Origin: Candidatus Hydrogenedentota bacterium
GTDB lineage: Bacteria > Hydrogenedentota > Hydrogenedentia > Hydrogenedentales > SLHB01
DNA: 64,000 nucleotides
Reading direction: 5' to 3'
Assembly (NCBI GenBank): GCA_020848835.1
Contig: JADLHJ010000059.1
Location: 183,854-247,853 of the forward strand
Of this stretch, positions 60,394 through 64,000 are shown in pieces. The notes beneath the pieces were generated by a model. That model saw nothing but the letters and a program-made list of their open reading frames with translations, was not told where the DNA came from and made no database searches. The first letter of the stretch is position 1. Every line of letters starts with the position of its first letter. The position numbers and the translations under genes were made by a program.

Positions 60394-60509
60394 TGGCGCT
60401 TCGCCCCTAGGGGCGTGCCTGGGCTTCGGTCAGGGCGAGGAAGCTGACGAGCAATACGCGAATCATTACCAGGACGAGCACAAGAATACTTCTCCTGCGT
60501 GTGCTTTGA

Positions 60510-61946
60510 TCAGATGACTTCCCACTCGGCTTCGCGTTGTGGGGGTTGGAAAATTTTCCGTCGGTCGGCTTCCAACACGCTGGGCCGGCGCTTAAACGCG
60601 GTGCCGAGGTTTGGAAAATTGCGAAAACGCGTGGAAGACTGGGCAAATTTATCAATCAGATGCAGGTGTATGATCAGCCGTGCGGTGCGGAACTGGCGAG
60701 GCGATGAGCAAAAGATGGTCACGCAGTGTTCTGCGGCGTGGTTAATGGTATCCGTAAAGGCAAGTGGCACAAGGGAGTCGCGCTCGGACCAACCAAACAA
60801 GTCCATGTCGTCGGATTGCTGCGGCGCTTTGGTGCCAACGGTCTCGTATTCGATATGCAGCCGCTGGAACGTCCGGATGAGTTCGTCGAACCAGTGCGTG
60901 ATCGTGCGGTAGCCTTCATCGGCAACGTCCAGTTCGATGTGTGTGGCGTCCACGTTTGCCGTTGTGCGTTGCGCAAGATACATCTGGCGGTCTTCGTTCA
61001 CTTCGGGGATCATGCGGACGCGGGCTTTTTCCGCGGCATCGCCGTAGTTGAAGCTTTCGAGAATGGTGGGGATGGTGAATTTGGTTTTGGAAAGCAGCGC
61101 GAGTTCGCGCAGTAGCGGGCCAGCAAGGCCGTCTTGTTCGAAAGTTACTTCCAGCGGAGGTTGTGGTGCGAACAAATCGGCGCTCCATGCCCGGTTCATT
61201 TCCCCAAATAGGCTGGTAAGCTGACGGCCAATGCCCTCCGATCGGCCATTCACGGCAAGTGTCAAGAGGCGGGCAAAATCTTGCGCGGGCTGCCAGCCGG
61301 GCTTCTTGGCAAGGTCACGTTCGACAACGTAGCGGAGCGCGACGAGTCGATCGAGCGCGAGCCACGCGGTCTCCTCGGGTGCACGCCAATCCACGCACAA
61401 GGTTTCCGACCAGCGCTGAATCCATTCACGCAATTGACGCGCGGTATAGCTGCGCGGCTGCCGGCGGACCTCGTCGAGCGAGTTCGCCTCGACGCGGTCC
61501 TTGCGCAATACATCGCCGAATTCCTGGGTGAACTGTGCGGGTGCATCCGCATAGAGAAGCAGCTCGTCGGTGCGCGCGTCATACAAATACGAGCGGAACA
61601 AGTCGGTGACGAAAGCGTAGCCTGCGCCAAAAAAACGATTGGTGTCCACCAGTGTGCGGGTCGTTTCGCAGAAATCGAGTCCACGCTTCACTACCGCGGC
61701 GGGTGGTTCCAGCATGCCCGGCAATGTGAAGTAGGTGACCAGTGGCGCGTGCGTTTTCAGCCGTATGACGTATGCCGTCGTGCTCGGCAAGCCGGGCACT
61801 GCTGCCGGCTCGACTTGGTCCGGATCGTCCCATCCGAGCAGCGATAAGAACTTCTCCGCAAAACGATGTTGATCGTCGCGGGTCGAATCGGCGATCCGTT
61901 CCCACCACGATTCGCAGAGGCGCTGGATGTCAATCGCACTTCTCAT
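60510..61946 (-). CDS. conserved hypothetical protein of the 60-62 kb pair
   Basis: 478 aa from the ATG at 61946, 1 nt after the stop of the upstream gene. No signal peptide or membrane helix. Begins with a helical STRDDQHRFAEKFLSLLGWDDP segment, then LPGMLEPPAAVVKRGLDFCETTRTL and FFGAGYAFVTDLFRSYLYDARTDELLLY, which recall the N-terminal parts of large restriction-modification-type proteins, but I see no methyltransferase or nuclease motif. A mainly acidic/aromatic C-terminal half follows. I do not recognise it. The tight link to an HTH gene suggests a regulated two-gene system. Confidence 0.6.
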   Translation of the reverse strand: MRSAIDIQRLCESWWERIADSTRDDQHRFAEKFLSLLGWDDPDQVEPAAVPGLPSTTAYVIRLKTHAPLVTYFTLPGMLEPPAAVVKRGLDFCETTRTLVDTNRFFGAGYAFVTDLFRSYLYDARTDELLLYADAPAQFTQEFGDVLRKDRVEANSLDEVRRQPRSYTARQLREWIQRWSETLCVDWRAPEETAWLALDRLVALRYVVERDLAKKPGWQPAQDFARLLTLAVNGRSEGIGRQLTSLFGEMNRAWSADLFAPQPPLEVTFEQDGLAGPLLRELALLSKTKFTIPTILESFNYGDAAEKARVRMIPEVNEDRQMYLAQRTTANVDATHIELDVADEGYRTITHWFDELIRTFQRLHIEYETVGTKAPQQSDDMDLFGWSERDSLVPLAFTDTINHAAEHCVTIFCSSPRQFRTARLIIHLHLIDKFAQSSTRFRNFPNLGTAFKRRPSVLEADRRKIFQPPQREAEWEVI

Positions 61947-61947
61947 G

Positions 61948-62553
61948 CTATGCCACACCTTTAGCTTTTGGGACGTCGTAACCCGCGGCTTCGATACGCC
62001 GCCAGATCACGTCTTCCCGTCTTCCGAGGAGATCCACCCCGTTACGTAGAAAATCATCGACGCGAGGATCTTGTCCGGCCAAACCCAACATGAATTCATC
62101 GCGTGTTAATGCATCAATCGGCACCACATCCTTGGAACTGAACTCTGGCGCTCGTCGTCCTGAATAGACGAGCAAATGACGGTTCTCTTTTTCATTGTGA
62201 ATTAAAAGCACCACCGAAGGTTCCACTGCAGCTTCTCCACGAATGCGATCCTGTGGTGTTCCAGCGCGCAGGAACAGGCTGCGCAGATCGTGGAAGAGGG
62301 GAAACTGCGTATCGACCTGATAATAGGTCCGATTACCTTCGCTGCGGCGATAAAGGAGCTTTATTTTTGCAAGCCGTTCTAGCTCGCGCTGTACTGCGCG
62401 GATAGGAAGTCCTGTGGCGGACTCGATTTGACGCTGGTAGTAGTCACGCATCGGATCGGTAAGAAACAAACGCAGGACTTCAGCGCGTGCTCCGGAGCCG
62501 AGCAAAGCGCTTAGCGTTTCATTTCCCCGGGGCGTTTTTGGAGTTCTTCCCAC
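61948..62553 (-). CDS. winged-helix regulator of the 60-62 kb pair
   Basis: About 201 aa from a GTG near 62553 (VGRTPKTPRG); the TTG at about 62601 is less likely. Residues 10-90 form a winged helix: SALLGSGARAEVLRLFLTDPMRDYYQRQIESATGLPIRAVQRELERLAKIKLLYRRSEGNRTYYQVD, the type of HTH usually fused to MNT nucleotidyltransferases. The C-terminal part (VVLLIHNEKENRHLLVYSGRRAPEF) lacks a clear GSxxxG...D-x-D active site, so any nucleotidyltransferase domain is degenerate. Immediately followed by the 478-aa gene. Confidence 0.65.
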   Translation of the reverse strand: MGRTPKTPRGNETLSALLGSGARAEVLRLFLTDPMRDYYQRQIESATGLPIRAVQRELERLAKIKLLYRRSEGNRTYYQVDTQFPLFHDLRSLFLRAGTPQDRIRGEAAVEPSVVLLIHNEKENRHLLVYSGRRAPEFSSKDVVPIDALTRDEFMLGLAGQDPRVDDFLRNGVDLLGRREDVIWRRIEAAGYDVPKAKGVA

Positions 62554-63373
<820 letters not shown>

Positions 63374-63498
63374 GTTCTATCGGGTGCGTAGCGAACTGAA
63401 GTGAAGTGTGGCGGGGGCCTGAGGTGACACGGGCACGCCAGTAACGGGAGCCCTGAACGCGGGTGGCGCGATCAGCGGGCACGCTAAGGAGACACGAA

Positions 63499-64000
63499 AT
63501 GCGATTGTTTGGGTTGAAACTGGGGACTACATTGACGGGAGGCCTGTTCGTTGCAGCCCTCCTGATGATGACTATGACGGCGTTGCCGGCATTCGCGGAC
63601 GACGCGCCGGCTGACGCGACCGCGACCGATGCCGCGCCTACTGACGCGCCGACTGAGGAAGCCGCAGCGCCCGCGCCCGCACCGGAGCTGAATTCCGGTG
63701 ACACCGCGTGGATGCTTACTTCGATGGCATTGGTATTGTTTATGACGATCCCGGGCTTGTCGCTTTTCTACGGCGGCCTGGTGCGGTCGAAGAACGTGCT
63801 GTCTATATTGATGCAATGCTTCGCGATCACCGCCGCGATCACCGTTATCTGGGTGGTGATTGGTTATTCAATTGCATTCGATACGTCCGGTTCGATGAAC
63901 AAGTACGTTGGCGGATTCGGCAGGGTCTTCCTGAAGGGACTCGCGGTTGATTCGCTGACGCTTACGATCCCGGAATCGGTGTTCATTGCGTTCCAGAGCA
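63499..64000 (+). CDS. amt: ammonium transporter, N-terminal part (runs off the window)
   Basis: ATG at 63499 (AAGGAGAC upstream); 167 codons present, open to base 64000, absent from the ORF track. Long Ala/Pro/Thr-rich N-terminal signal region (ALPAFADD then TDAAPTDAPTEEAAAPAPAPE), then the Amt start NSGDTAWMLTSMALVLFMTIPGLSLFYGGLVRSKNVLSILMQCF, with the first two membrane helices and the conserved GLxLFYGGLVR. It transports NH4+/NH3 through the inner membrane. 125 nt after glnB and probably in its transcript. Confidence 0.95.
   Translation, partial: MRLFGLKLGTTLTGGLFVAALLMMTMTALPAFADDAPADATATDAAPTDAPTEEAAAPAPAPELNSGDTAWMLTSMALVLFMTIPGLSLFYGGLVRSKNVLSILMQCFAITAAITVIWVVIGYSIAFDTSGSMNKYVGGFGRVFLKGLAVDSLTLTIPESVFIAFQS

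Noticed and set aside
60407-60655. 82-aa minus-strand ORF with hydrophobic tail
   Set aside because: Mostly antisense or overlapping the end of the 478-aa gene; only the last 30 residues look membrane-like, and no start with an SD is present.

Overview
The window is about 64 kb of chromosome from a Gram-negative, flagellated bacterium of roughly 55-58% G+C. The mix of secreted carbohydrate-active or propeller proteins, a sulfatase-like lipoprotein, ThuA, NIPSNAP, DUF1573, a DapA-like enzyme, a right-handed beta-helix protein and lipoproteins resembles Candidatus Hydrogenedentota or planctomycete-like environmental genomes. That placement is inference from gene content; no rRNA gene is present. 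No tRNA, rRNA, CRISPR array, complete insertion sequence or prophage was seen.

Layout. 1-3.6 kb: end of pyrF, pyrE, a secreted propeller protein, truA and a methyltransferase in one tight + strand run. 3.9-6.1 kb: fliS and fliD. 6.7-7.45 kb: a small secreted protein with a very good SD, a long leader and a strong terminator. 7.6-10.9 kb: a sulfatase-like lipoprotein divergent from an AAA+ ATPase. 10.9-17.8 kb: a complete compatible-solute cassette with a MarR regulator, ectA, ectB, ectC, ectD and the ABC importer ehuB, ehuC, ehuD, ehuA. 17.9-20.9 kb: PPi-type phosphofructokinase and a two-gene unit with a degenerate J-domain protein. 20.9-21.7 kb: no gene; + strand G-over-C bias becomes strong after this point. 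21.7-28.5 kb: secreted GH99/71-like protein, esterase, DapA-like enzyme, rsmD, nrdR, rpsT, ThuA protein. 28.5-31.4 kb: a toxin-antitoxin pair and an arsenic operon (arsR, arsC, acr3, DGC protein). 31.4-38.9 kb: queA, NIPSNAP, glutathione peroxidase, DUF1573 lipoprotein, trxB, a HGSNAT-like membrane protein and alr. 38.9-42.8 kb: pgsA, a RodZ-like protein and ftsK. 43-49 kb: a secreted Sm-like protein, two HD-GYP response regulators, a very small PD-(D/E)XK nuclease coupled to a Dam methylase, and a glycosyltransferase fusion. 49.1-55.1 kb: arginine biosynthesis (argD, argF, argG, argH) with two inserted small genes. 55.2-60.4 kb: FmdB zinc ribbon, secreted and membrane proteins and a methyltransferase. 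60.5-62.6 kb: an unrecognised two-gene unit. 63.0-64.0 kb: glnB and amt under a good sigma-54 promoter; amt runs off the end.

How it fits together. The ect-ehu block supports both synthesis and scavenging of ectoine and hydroxyectoine, implying osmotic stress tolerance. The arginine genes supply all steps from N-acetylornithine aminotransferase to arginine except those before argD and the deacetylation step. glnB-amt is the standard nitrogen-sensing pair.

The most interesting signals are: a family of REP-like hairpins (five copies) whose stem bases covary between copies; the compact nuclease-Dam pair; an HD-GYP protein that has lost two metal ligands; a J-domain-like protein without HPD; the unknown 60.5-62.6 kb pair; and several promoter/operator candidates that can be read directly (sigma-54 at glnB, a possible NrdR box at nrdR, possibly leaderless arsR and ectA).
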